Position numbers and translations under genes: made by a program. A stretch of DNA of 64,000 nucleotides from Lunularia cruciata (Eukaryota; Streptophyta; Marchantiopsida; Lunulariales; Lunulariaceae), in NCBI GenBank assembly GCA_948567375.1, contig OX419756.1:27542333-27606332 (forward strand). The letters are read 5' to 3'. Shown piece by piece: positions 32,801 through 45,238 of the stretch (its first letter is position 1; the number at the start of each line of letters is the position of its first letter). The notes under the pieces are model-generated. The model was not told the DNA's origin. It did no database searches and saw nothing but the letters and a program-made list of their open reading frames with translations.

Positions 32801-35640
32801 CATGTCTATTCCATAGACTACCCCATACACTCCATGATGAGGTTAGATAGGCTTTTCACCTACCACTTGATTATGTGGCATGTGATCCCTTGGATGAGTT
32901 AGCATGGTTCTTATTCCTCTTACTTCCTTGATGGTGTCTTTCTTATGCTAGAGGTGGACATGCAAGGCATAGAAAGGTGGCTGCTAGATTTCATCAATTC
33001 TGAGTGGGGGATTGGACTACTCTATAGGAAGAGTTGGTTTAGGGCTACACATTTTAGGAGATAGGTTCTACTACAAGATACCACCGAGTCCACTTGATTA
33101 CGATGGTGTAGGACATTGAGTCAAATGGGAGAGTTTTAGTAGAGTAGCACAAGCACTACATCCTTTATCTATTCTTTAATCTATGGCTAGTCTCACTGAT
33201 GAGACTATCTCTTCCCTATGCTCAATACGTCCTATGGCAAGAGAAGGAGTACCATTAGAGGTTTTAGATTATTAACTTGAGCAGCTTTTATGTCTTAATA
33301 GGTTGCTTTTTGCACAAGCATTGTACATTATCCCTTGCTTCTCCTCAAGAAACTTGTCAAGGATGGTATATGAGCATCTTAGAGATTAAATTCAAGCAGA
33401 TGATCCTTCTAGTGAATTTACCAAGTTGTTTCAAGTGGTTGTAGCAATAGCAAGGGGAGATATTCCTACATCAATTAGTTGAGTGTTAGGTGCTAGTCAA
33501 CTTCTTGCAATGGAAAAGGACACATGGAGCATTAGACTATTTTCTATTGGAAAGATCGTATTGTGCTTTGTATGACATGCCATTGTCCTTTAGAATCAAT
33601 CTCCCTTCCAAGAGCACCTCAATCTACATTAGTTTGGAGTAGCTACACCTAGAAGTTGTAAGGCTATATCTCTAGGCATCAAGGCACTCCTAGATATCCA
33701 TCTAGAGTGGATGTTGAGAATGCTTTTAATAGCATCTCTTGGGCATCTATCTTTAGAGAGCTTAGGGAGGCCAATGGATCCTTGGCAAGTCTCAATCCTT
33801 TTGTGCGGTTGTTTTATGGCTCTCTTGCTTCCTTTTACAAGCATGGTTGGTCACAAGAGGGAATCAATGTCTTGGAATCAATTGTTGGTACATTATAGAA
33901 AGATCCTTTAGGGGGACCTTTCTTTTCTATGGCTCACTTCAGAGGTCTCTTATCTACTACTTTGGCCATGCCAATTTGTGTATTTCCCTCCTTGGTAGAT
34001 GATACACACATTGTGTGCCCCATAGATCAGATTAGGAAAACCTTTAATCACTTGACTACCAAGTTTCATCTTGTAGGCTTGAGAGTCAAGGTGTCAAAGT
34101 GCAGAGCATGGTCCCCTTCAAGTATCCCTTTCCACCTTGAGCTTCCAAAGGAGTGTGTCACATCTACATATGGACTACATATTCTTGGAGTGCCAAATAG
34201 GATCAAACAATTTTATCATATGCTTCTTAGATGCTAACCTTGTAGAGGATATTCTCCATGTAGATGACCTCACACTACTAGAAGATACATAGGTGGCATT
34301 TGGTACACTCTTTTCTAGTATTGCCCATCAACCAACTTACTTTCTCCGCATAGTTCTCCCTATTTAAGAGCCTTTGATAGGAGGATTATGAGAGTCTTTG
34401 GTGATATCATTGAACTAGGGACATTTGAGTGTGTGATAATGGATTTGGCACATAGATAAACATCTCTACCAATCTTGTGCAGAGGGGTGGGCTTATTATC
34501 CATAGAGGAGATGGCACCTATATCATTTTTGGGTAGTTGTGCTCTCTTAACACACTTACTTCCTCTCGTTTTGTGGTTGTTGGAGATATATGTGATCGAG
34601 TTGGAGGAGGGTTCCTTTTCTCTTTAGGTGGTATTGTGAAAGATGAGAGATGGTCTATCCCCATGGGCATGGGAGGACTTTGCTTCACTACTATCAGATT
34701 GGACCAGACGTTTGTAGTCTTCCTTGATGGAGCAACAATGTCAACATATGTTACATTCTCTCTTAGTTGACTCGTCCATTCTTCAAGCCACGAGAGCACA
34801 TCTTTGCTCTTGCTTTGGCAAGGATGCATGCTCTTATATTCTAGCTCGACCATGCATTAGGGCATTCTGACTCACACCAACCACCTCTACAATGATGAGG
34901 TTCCGTCTAGGTTTGGTCCACCCATTTGCATCTTCGTTACTCACTTGTTAGAGTGGTTCTACACTAGATGCAATAGTGGTCCATATGACATGGTGTCTTT
35001 TTGGAGGACAGAGGATAGTTACTCATGATGTCATCAAGGATATAGTGTTTGCTATGGCATGAGAGAGTGGATAATCTACTTGGAAGGAGCATTTGTATGC
35101 TTTGTATACAACACTTGTCATAGTAGACTATACTTGATCCGAGATGATCAGGTCATAATGGTGGATGTTGTGGTTACAAACCCTATGTGTGGTGTAGTTT
35201 TGGAGGGAGTGATTACTCTTCCTCTTGGATGGGCGGCAAGCAGAGCAGAAGCACACAAGATCTCCAAGTATAGGGGTATACAACGAGGTCACCTCTTTGT
35301 TCATTTAGCCTTGGAGTTCTATGGAGTGATGGATGCAACATTCAACACATTTGTCGGGGAGTGCACAAGAGCTTATCATATTCTATTAGAGAGACATTAG
35401 TGGGTACCACTTTGACTCTCATACTTTGCAGCATACTTTAGATAGTGTGTCTATTTTTCTACAAAGAACATTGGCTAGTGCAATCCAAAGGAGAACAATC
35501 ACACCAAGTGATACATCTTGGGATACTCCAGTAGTTTGTAGACCTTACAACTTGCATAGCTCATATATCTTAGGTGTGATAGAGCAGATCTCTCACATCC
35601 AGACTAATGTGGCTTAGCCCATTTTACCTCTTTTGTCTTG
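32801..35640 (+). mobile_element. Decayed LINE-like (non-LTR) reverse transcriptase gene
   Basis: A long decayed ORF on the + strand. RT blocks read FGVATPRSCKAISLGIKALL, RVDVENAFNSISWASIFREL (33705-33765), DPLGGPFFSMAHFRGLLST (33901-33960), FPSLVDDTHIVCPI (33988-34026, the catalytic D-D with Val in front) and VSKCRAWSPSSIP. Later blocks include RGVGLLSIEEMAP, THTNHLYNDEVPSRFGPP and AHKISKYRGIQRGHLFVHLA with LEFYGVMDATFNTFVGECT (35245-35360), and SIFLQRTLASAIQRRTI to the end. It resembles RT proteins annotated as jockey-like in mosses, ferns and charophytes. No poly(A) or target copy was found. Confidence 0.7.
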
Positions 35641-35724
35641 CCCTTTTAAGGCTTGATGGGGTCTTTTATCCTTCATGTGTCCTACATGGTCTGCCTTTTT
35701 CCCTTAACCTCAGTTAACCACATA

Positions 35725-35820
35725 TGCTCGCCCCAACTGGATTTGAGCTTACACAACCAATGACGTTTTCTTCCAGACGTATGAGTATCGTGCTACAATA
35801 TTAACCACTTGGTCTGTCAC
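35725..35820 (-). other. tRNA-like sequence with long variable region
   Basis: Minus strand has GACCAAGTGGTTAATATTGTAGC (A-box-like, as in Leu/Ser tRNAs) and, about 60 bases on, GTAAGCTCAAATCCAGTTGGGG (B-box-like). A cloverleaf does not close well. Possibly a tRNA-derived SINE or degenerate tRNA-Ser/Leu. It sits at the transposon/gene-region boundary. Confidence 0.35.
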
Positions 35821-37722
35821 ATGAAGAGCCAGTGAAGGTGCACATATTCAGTTTTATACTTCTCTGCTCTACAGTTTTAACCTGCTCCGCTTCAGTTCCA
35901 GCACTTGAGGAAACAGGTCCGTCCTCTTGTCTTGTATGGTACAGTAGTTCGTGCACAAAGATCAACGTGTGATATTATTCTGATTCCGGCTACATCACTG
36001 CCAATGCAGTACGCAGTCACTGGCTGCTGTCATGTCCAAGGTCCAAAGAGAAGGGAGGGTCTGCAGGCAATGATTAGGCAAGGTCAACTGAAAGGTGCAT
36101 TTAGAAAACCTATGCAAATAGAGTGCCGCGGATAACCGATTGAAGCAAACAAGCAATGATGATTAAGAAGGTAATGAATAACACGCCTCTCTGATGTGGT
36201 CCAGAACATCTGTATTAACTTCAAGATTAAGATGGGGACAAAATGAGTGACGTAAGACCTTGGTAGGGATGAACAACAGATCATAAAAGGTCTGAAGTCA
36301 GCTTTGACGAATATGAGAACATCTCGTTCAAAGAAGGCTTTATCGCAGGATCTCGGCAGTAATTTCTCTTACACTTCCAAAGGGGCCAGTACTCACAAAC
36401 ACCTCACGACGAAGTTGTAATACTCTCAAACCGATTCCTGTCAGGTGTCACCCGAAGAATTCGGAGTCAAACTCATAGGCTCTGAGGATTTCTTCATGCG
36501 GTGTGAAGATTTGAGTACCAAGTGCAACAAGCTGAAACTTAGACGATTTGGCAGAATTTCCATAAAGTTGATGCGATGCAATACATTTGACCATGCAGTT
36601 TGTGAATGGTCAAATATTGCTTTCTTGAGATAGATCTTCTTGCCGGGTGCTATAAGAAGAATATAGAAAGGTAATACACCCATATAAGAGGCTTACGCGT
36701 TGAGCTCTCGTGCATCAAAAGTTAGTTCTAATGCCTCACTATAATGTGAAGGTCTTGTCACCTACAGCTGAATGTTTGCTGGCCATGCACGCTAATGAGA
36801 GGACATGATATACGAAGATTATATGATGCTCTTGTCAGTCAAAACATCGTCTAATTCTTGATATTTACGATTCCAATCCACGCGCGACAAGTGTTGACAT
36901 TCAGTCTTCTTCGGCTGGATTGGCATGAGTCCATGACAATAAAGGTTCCAAAATCACAGGTGGTCCCACCCATTTATCGGGTGTGTTGGGAACTAATCCA
37001 TAAAATATCATGGGATTTACCTATTCCCGTAAAGTCTCCTGAACTTACAGAACTGACACCAATTATTAATATGATGGACCGTTCAATCTGACCGGATATT
37101 AACTTCTGAGGCGTCCCACTAATAATCATAGGCAGTCACTCCATTCCCGTCCCGATTCTGCAAATTCCTGAACTAGAATCCCTGAATTCCTCTTATGTCC
37201 ACGTCGAGGTCAATCTAGTTCCTACATACTCTAGGTGCAATAAGAACAACATGTCATTCATTACTCGCATGTATATCTCCGAGTTAGATAACCTTTCTTT
37301 GTATTGATGCTCAAAATGAGATTACTACGATCCAGCAACTTGTAGTGTTCCATAGGATCTAGCAAGTTCTTGCATCAGATCTAGCAAAAGTTTTGCTGAC
37401 ATGCAATCGTTGATTCAACGACAGAACGAATGGAGTGCATTAAAGGTAGGGGGTCTATGGCAGTGGAATCACCCCACAATTGGTCGTGACAGATGCACAT
37501 AACTTTCTCCTTCCCTAGTCTAGTTGAGGAGCGTTGGGGACACTGAAGCCTTTCCCCAACAGAGTCTGAAATCCAAATGACCGCTTCTTAAAATTTCTGC
37601 AGCTGTACGAGTTACCCATAAATTTAATCACAACTGTTTTGTTTGATTGTTAAGCCATGAAGATAACAAAGCCAATGTAAGGTTAAAGTTGAGCCGTCGC
37701 GAAGCTTAAGATCCAGCGAAAA
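35821..37722. other. No gene seen
   Basis: Composition is less AT-rich than the block to the left. Frames are short and unlike known families on both strands. Confidence 0.4.
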
Positions 37723-37990
37723 TTAGCACCCCAACAATCGCTTGCCATCCTGATTCCAACGTTGAAAGTAAAGTGCCCCGTCGTCAATTAAAGCTTCGGT
37801 GATCCAAACCAGAAAGCGAACTTCGAGGGGTAGCTGCAAGACAACAAACGGTTGCCACCCTGACATCAAACTCCAAGATAACGGTAAAGTGCTTACCGTC
37901 AAAAAGCTAGTCAAGAAGCAATAAAAACCAGAAAGCGAAGCCCTAACAACTGGAAAGCCAGCACCCCAACAACCAGTTGCCACCGTAATC
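37723..37990. repeat. Imperfect about 117-bp tandem repeat
   Basis: Words GCACCCCAACAA...TTGCCA recur at about 37726, 37843 and 37960, and AACCAGAAAGCGAA occurs twice. Because of the repeat an 86-residue frame is open on the minus strand (37983-37723), but it looks like no known protein. Confidence 0.65.
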
Positions 37991-38321
37991 TCCTGAAATT
38001 ATTCAAGTGCATGCTCTACAATTTAGTTCCAGGTTTCTCCCTGCTGTATTTGTAGTAACGCCTGTCATGTCTTCTACTCATGTTGACCGCACAAGTACAT
38101 TGAGAACTCAAAGATTTATTAAGGAAATGATGTAGGATGCTTCACAGACAGGTAGAGCTAACTCTTTTCTTTGAAAAGGAAGGGAGACGATCGTGTAAGA
38201 TAACAAGAAGGATGGGAAGACCTCATCCCCCTTCAACGATAGAACACAAGAGGTAGAGTGAAACTAAGCCCTAAGTTTTCTTTATCTTGTTTCCAAATAT
38301 ATATTTCAAAGAATTTAAGAT

Positions 38322-38459
38322 ATTTGAACTATGGTCTAATATTATTGTAGATGTTATTGGAGTTATGTCATCTAATGTAATTGCTCTCCTATTTGAACTA
38401 TGGTCTAATATTATTGTAGATGTTATTGGAGTTATGTCATCTAATGTAATTGCTCTCCT
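38322..38459. repeat. Perfect 69-bp tandem duplication
   Basis: 38322-38390 and 38391-38459 appear identical, starting ATTTGAACTATGG and ending GCTCTCCT. Identity implies a recent duplication. Confidence 0.95.
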
Positions 38460-39105
38460 ATCATTACACTAGTTGATGGTTTTTGTATAGAAATGGATAC
38501 AGACTATCTCAAGTAAATTAAGAAATAGTGAAAGTGAAATGAAAGTGACATCCTTCATGTCTGCTATGCTATGGTAGGTTCTCGTACATTTCCTAATTGA
38601 TAAATATGCTAAATATAATATTCATCACTCCATATAATTCTAAAGCTAGAAGAATTAAATATTTAATTTTTTATTTAATTCCTCTAGCTTTAAAATCAAA
38701 TAATGACTTCGTTGCATACCCTTATACTTGGAGATCTGGGTTGTGGTCGCTTTGCTTGCAGCTTATCTAGGAGGCTGCTATACTTACAACCTATCTAGGA
38801 GGATGGATAATCATCCCTCCAAAACGGCATTGCTTGTAATTTTACTAACCACAATATCATTACTATCCCCTGATCATATTGGATCAAACACAAATTTATT
38901 CACAATTGATATTATCTACAAAGTATACCAACATTCTTTCTTAGTGAAGTATTGATTCTCTTGTATCATTGCAAACACCATATTTTGCATTGCATCATGG
39001 GCAGCTATAATATGTATTCCCTAAAGATATTAGCCGTTATTCATATTCATATGGACCTCTACTGCATATGTGTACAACCACCTTCACAAATAAACAAACC
39101 ATATT

Positions 39106-39810
39106 CACAAATGACTAATAAAGATGCAAGTTGATGGACCAAACCTATGCAATATGTCACCGCATTAGAATATGTAACTAATGAACATTTTATTCTACTA
39201 CAGTTAGTGTAGAACAAAACTCACAAATGACTAATAAAGATGCAAGTTGATGGACCAAACCTATGCAATATGTCACCGCATTAGAATATGTAACTAATGA
39301 ACATTTTATTCTACTACAGTTAGTGTAGAACAAAACTCACAAATGACTAATAAAGATGCAAGTTGATGGACCCAACTATGCAATACCTCATTGCATTAGA
39401 AAATGTAACTAATGAACTAATGAACATTCTATACTACTACATGTAACGTAGAACAAAACTCACATATGACTAATAAAGATGCGAGTTGATAGACCAAACC
39501 CATGCAATACATCATTACATGTACATGTAGAAAACGCAAGTTCTATACATTCACAAATAACTAATAAAATTGCAAGTCGGTGGACCAAACCTCTGCAATA
39601 TCTCATCGCATTAGAAAATGTAACTCATTTATAGAAAATTTTACAAATCTCATTTTACAGAAAATATGACTAATGAAAATTCGATCCTACTACTACATTT
39701 AGTGTAGAACAAAACTCACAAGCGACTAATAAAGTTGCAAGTTGATAGACCTAACCTATGCAATACATCATCGCAGGTAGAAAATGTAACTAATGAACAT
39801 TCAATTCCTC
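39106..39810. repeat. Minisatellite, about 116-bp unit, six copies
   Basis: Copies of CACAAATGACTAATAAAG begin at 39106, 39222, 39338, 39461, 39552 and 39717. The first two intervals are exactly 116 bp and almost identical; the later intervals (123, 91 and 165) hold diverged, partly deleted or extended units. Confidence 0.93.
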
Positions 39811-40034
39811 TGGTGGTGACGGTCGAGCTAACATCCAAAAATAGAGACTTTTACCGGAAGAGCAAAAATATACCCTAATAATACAAAGAATAAATTAATT
39901 GATTAAAAAGGAGTAAAAGCAAAAGTATACCAAATAACACAAAGAATGGCTAAATCAATTAAAAAAGTATACTGCACCTACTAAAATTATAGATCATTTT
40001 TCTTCCATAAAACAGAATCTTAGAACTGCATAAG

Positions 40035-40418
40035 AAGACAAGCCAAGGTTCTCATCGCAGGATCATTATCTTTTCCAACGACTTGTAAAGGGTAGCGTCT
40101 TGTTATAAAGAAAGCACGATCTGACCACTGTTCGTATCAGTACTCAAAAGTTTCACGCAGTGAGATGTGTGTTATGACTTTCATCTTTAATTCACTGCCT
40201 GTGAAAAGTGAAGGACTCATCTAGGAAGACTGGCCAAGGTTCTCATCGCACGATCATTATCCTTCCACAACTTGTAAAGGGTAGCTTCTTGTCACAAAGA
40301 AAGTACGATCTGACCACTGTTCGTATCAGTACTTATCAGTTTCACTGCGTGAGATGTGTGAGATGAGATATGGCTTCCATCTTTAATTCACAGCCTGTGA
40401 AAGGTGAAGGACTCATCT
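40035..40418. repeat. 191-bp direct duplication
   Basis: 40035-40225 and 40226-40418 share GCCAAGGTTCTCATCGCA, GATCTGACCACTGTTCGTAT and GTGAAGGACTCATCTA with scattered changes. Tandem, head to tail. Confidence 0.88.
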
Positions 40419-42073
40419 AAACTATGCCGCGTCGCGCGCAGGGCTTCAGAGATCGTAGGTTTGCAAGAGGTTCCCAATGCACAGACAAAGTGAACATTCT
40501 TCCCAACAAGATTTGGTTTTCTCTCCATCAGACCTCCCTTCCAATTCAGGTTTAATTTCTCAATACATGTCAACCATAAGCAGGTTTATTCTTCTAATAC
40601 AATTGGCTCATCAAGCAGTGGACTTAGAATCTTGGTACCCTCAATGTTACAGTAGTTCTTTGGTAATACCTTCTTCTTCACAAGACCGATTCTTCCCTAT
40701 TCACCTTGATATATAAATGGATAAGATTTTACACTATGAGGTCATTGTGTCCACCATTCATTACACGCATCGTGTCAGAACGTCTGAACAGTGAGATTGT
40801 CTTTTCAATTTTTTTAAGTCCGCCACGCATCTGGTGGTCTAGGATTTAAATTACGCAAGCATTAAGACCCTTTTTTTTTTTCGAAGCTTAGTGCGTCTGT
40901 TGTGTCAGTGAGAGGACAGCCGTTACGTAATTCAGCGGGTTGATGTTGCCAGGATTGTCCAGTGGCTCTTGCGGTAAGCGATATAGTAGTAGTCCCGGAC
41001 ACAAACGTGCAAGAAATCAGGGGTAGGGAATCCAGTCCTTTCGTGCCCAACAGTACTCTGGTCGCAATGGATTGGTTCCGGAAAGCGTGTATTACTCAAA
41101 GTTTAGGCGCACTCCACTCTAGCCTTATTAGCGTTAAGCGAAAATATTCTGAAAGTGAATCCTGGTCAAGGATTACGACCATATGACGACGGGACATTGA
41201 ACTTGCCATGTGAACACCGTGTCATCAGAACGTCCTCAAGCGACAAAGAAACGTACCCCAAGGATTTCAAGAGACGAATATACCTACTTAAGCTTCTCAC
41301 AGTCGAGGCTACAGAGGCCACTAGTAAAGAAATCAGAATACTGTAAGAAATGGAAAGAACTTAACATCGAATGCGGAGAACAGGTTGAAGTAATAATGGC
41401 AAGAAAGAAAGGTATCGTCACTTGCCCCACGATTTATGAGCAGCTCACCGGTGTTGATATCATATCGACAGAGTTGAAAGTCAGTTTCCATGGCCAGAAG
41501 TACTCTGTATGGTAGCGAGGAACGGACCCGATAGTGAATGAACCTGATAGTCAGAAGCAACCAAAGAGAAGTCCGAACAAAACAAAACAATAAGACGTAT
41601 TAACACCGGAGAAGTATGCATGACACTCAACGAAATCAAAATAGCAGCGACGCTCAAGATTTAAACACCTTCCCGCTTCAGTATGTGTATTTGACAACTA
41701 ATTTCTCCTGTGATCATGATGACCTGGTAAGATTTACAGTCCGTCAATTATGAAACAGAGATTATCCTGCAGCCGATCAGGAAAGGCAGATGAACAAACT
41801 TGCAGCCGCTTGACTGGGCTCCATAAGAACACGTGTCGAACGAAGTGTCTTGAGAAGGAATATTTCGGCTTCCGACATAACCTCAGCAGGTTAAATTAAA
41901 TCATAACTTGACAAAGTAAGCTTGACTCGGAGACTGGATTTGAGAGCCCACATCCCAGGCAAAAGAGGAGAGAGTTCGTAGAGAATTCAGAAGCTCATAA
42001 ATTCTCCACAGCTGAGAACTGAATCTTAGAACTGTCGTCTATCTTGGAATAGATTTATAGACAGCGGAGAGAT
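40419..42073. other. No gene seen upstream of the dioxygenase gene
   Basis: Short unrecognised frames on both strands. Probably intergenic and promoter DNA of the gene at 42074. Confidence 0.4.
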
Positions 42074-44200
42074 ATGTGTCCCTCAGGAGTCTCTCATTCA
42101 GAAGCCCATTCAGGATTGAGAGAAGCTCGAGACAATTCGGATGGAGCTAAAGATATACCACCTCTCATTGACATGAGTGGCTCCAATGGCGCTCAACGCG
42201 GAAGAGTCAGTCGAGAAATTGCAGATGCTTGTGACACCTGGGGTTTCTTTCAAGTGATCAATCATGGTGTTGATTTATCGTTGATGAGGAAAGCGAGTGA
42301 TGTGGCTAAGGAATTTTTTAAATTGCCCGTAGCAGAGAAACTGAAGTTCACCAGGCATGCGGGCCACTTTGAAGGTTACCACCATCCCACACTGAGTGCA
42401 CAGGTTTCACCTGGATTGACGCAGAAATTGGAAACTCTCATCAACGTCCTTGAACCGAACTTGCCTGTACACAGGGAGTTTGTACCAACCAAGCCTACAG
42501 CATATGGGTTAGATTCTGATCCCCTGTATAAAGCTCTAGTTACTCTCTCTTTCCATGATCGTGGAACGAATGAATATATCAGCACTATTTGCTTTTGTAG
42601 AGCTGACATGAAGACATTCAGGTTGCTTCCTCGGCTTCGTGGAAGTTTCCCATTCTCTCATGCTTTGCTTTTAATTCCACTTCTATGACTCAACTGACAA
42701 AATTCCAAGTGCGCAGGGTCCTGAGCCTGAGAGTGAGAAGCATCTCATATTCATATCAATGATTTTGGAGCGGTCGTTATGCTTCTGATGTACGGTCATT
42801 ATTCAGCTGACAGTGCAGTCAACACCTTATAGCAAAATAGTGAGGCAAAGATGAGATTCAGCTATTATCAGATGACTAAGAAGCGCCCTGTTGATTGATG
42901 ATAGGCCAACAATTGCTGAGTACGTGGAGGCGATGCGCGAGCTTTCTTCCCGACTTTTGGCCCACATGTCGGAAATGCTGGGCGTTGAACAAGATGCGAT
43001 GCAAAAGATTTTTGATTCAGGACCAAACGGTTCCCGAAGCAGCATTCGATGCCTTCTCTACGAGCCGAACGATACAGACGATGAAATTGCTCTTGTGGGT
43101 CATACAGATCCTGGTGGCTTGACAACAGTATTTTCTGATGAGGTGACTGGTCTGCAAGTTAAGAAAGGAGATCGGTGGGTGGATATTCACCCGGTTCCAA
43201 ACGCCTTCATAATCAATCTTGGCGATATGGTGGAGGTAAGCAACAGAAACTTTCCACACCTTACTTCGGAGTTCACCTTCAGTAGCTGGATCCGCCAAAA
43301 TTCAATGCAAATATCCGTGTGACTGCCAAGTGATCAAGAGTGAGTATGAGCGATCCTGATTTCCACCGCCCTCGAAGTGGCAAGGTTCCGATCAGGGATC
43401 AATTGTAAAAGACCAGTTTATCATTATAAGATTGGCCCTGGGTGCTGGCACCTAGCTTAACAATCTGATCTTCGTCCTGAAGTCCTTCGATTTGTAAGAC
43501 TTGCACTCGTTCGTCCCATTGCCATAGCCTCTCGCTTTTCGGGGAGAACAAAGCCGACAGGCTCCAGGAAATTACAAGATCAAGTATTCGCATTGTGAAC
43601 TCTTTGTCGAGAACGGAAAGTAATAGTACCGTACTGATAATTCGATTTCAATCTGGACTCGATTGCTATTATGATTAAGCTAATTTCATGATAAGATTGA
43701 AAGATGAAGTTACTGATTATTGTGAATCATGATCAGATATGACTCATGTCATATCACTTACTCGTTTTTATATCCTGTAGTCGGTAGGCAGAACTTCGCT
43801 ATGGAACCTCATGTTATGCATACCTTTTCAATCTTTGTTCACAGCTCGGGCGTGAAGAACGTAACTAAGTAAGTCATCAACAGCTTGATCCGTCAAAGAG
43901 GTCAGATTAACATCGATTTGTACATCTTATGTGCAGGTTTTGAGCAATGGCAGATACAAAAGTGCAGAGCACCGGGGAATGTTCAACAAAACACACACAC
44001 GATTCTCCTTGATTCATTTTCATTCTCCTAGTATGGATGGCATGGTAAGTCCTGTACCAGGTATCGTCACTGATAACTCTCCTGCAGCGTACAGGACCTT
44101 CAAGTATGGTGACTATACAAGAGATTACATTGGTAGAGGACTTGTCGGGAAAGCGCAACTCCACAGCATCAAGGTTAAAAGCTCAAATTCGCAACTTTGA
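42074..44200 (+). CDS. 2-oxoglutarate/Fe(II)-dependent dioxygenase (plant DOXC type)
   Basis: Exon 1 opens at ATG 42074 with IPPLIDMSG and the DIOX_N signature VSREIADACDTWGFFQVINHGV. A later exon, from about 42895 to 43235, holds RPTIAEYVEAMRELSSRLL and the iron ligands in VGHTDPGGLTTVFSDEV (H-x-D), then NLGDMVE. The intron 43236-43936 is GT-AG and phase-matched, and the last exon 43937-44200 starts VLSNGRYKSAEHR (distal His) and has the 2OG-binding R-F-S. So the active site is complete. The middle is not: the expected W-R-x-Y-x-x-L segment between about 42450 and 42890 is only hinted at (SASWK near 42630, then FHFYDSTDKIPSA near 42677 in another frame). The gene may have an exon I cannot place, or be disabled there. 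The substrate is unknown; relatives act on gibberellins, flavonoids or salicylate. Confidence 0.8.
43236..43936 (+). other. Phase-0 intron of the dioxygenase gene
   Basis: GTAAGC donor after GGCGATATGGTGGAG and CAG acceptor before GTTTTGAGCAATGGC; joining gives the family block GDMVE-VLSNGRYKS. Confidence 0.88.
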
Positions 44201-45238
44201 AGGAAATGTTTGTTCACTGCGAGCCGACTTCAGTATTCATCATAGCTTTACTGAGATTTAGTTTTTAACAGCTGTAGAAGTAGGTTTGTAATGTTGCAGT
44301 GATCCAAAGAATATAAACAGCTATTGAGCTTGAGAGCACTTTTCGTGAGAGAATTACGTCCCATCAGCCATCAAGTTGTCCATTTCCTCTTGATCACGTT
44401 GCGCAAATAAATATTCTTTGAAGTATGTTAACGCTAGATTCTGACATTTTTAACTGGTTCCATGTCAACTAGCAATTCGTTTCTTTTAACTGCCATGAAG
44501 CTGAGTACTTATGTTTAATCTGGTGTAGAGAAAATGTTTCTTAATGTAATTGTCGATTACGAAGCACACTTACAAGCCATGATCACAGCCAAATTGCTAA
44601 CCTCGTCTGCTCAAAACAATCGCTAATCAGCGCCGGCTAGTTCCGGAGTTACATTCATTAGTCGGAATTATGGAACCTGCAAGGAACCGAGTGAACGCAT
44701 AAGTATAATCACGACAGCCGCCGTCTAGATCTCCGCAGTCTGTATATATTGTAGCCGCCACCCTGAGACTCCACCATCGTTATGTCCCTCTTGCTGCTTT
44801 AGACTGGTACGAGTGTTGTGTTTCTACTGTGGGGTTCGATCGCGAAATGGCAACGACATGCAACTGACCGGATGAAAATGAAGATTTCAGCACTGGACGG
44901 GAGTGTATAAAAGATCTTTACGAAATATGTTTTGAGTATGGGAAATATTACAAAGAATAACCTGACGATATTTTTGGTCTTCTGGCATGCAGGCAATGTT
45001 GACCTTATATATCTCCATCGTTATGCCACACTTCGTTCCCATATAATTGATGAGAAACGAATGTGGATCTGCCAATAGAGGAAAAATTAGTATGATATAT
45101 ACAGTGTATGTTCTATACACTGGAGAGACCATTACATTGACTCACATTACTTGATCGTAGTCTGAAGCCACTCTTACCCTCAAACATTAGAGAATTGATC
45201 ACGAGGGGCTCTGTTGAAATGACTACATGTCGACTAGA
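44201..45238. other. Intergenic, no gene seen
   Basis: 3' flank of the dioxygenase gene and of the converging gene at 45239. Only short frames. Confidence 0.45.

Noticed and set aside
37723-37983. 86-residue minus-strand frame
   Set aside because: It is open because of the about 117-bp repeat, has a random hydrophobic make-up and no homologue I recognise.
39106-39810. CRISPR-like array
   Set aside because: Units are long tandem copies without short conserved repeats and unique spacers, and the genome is a plant nuclear one.
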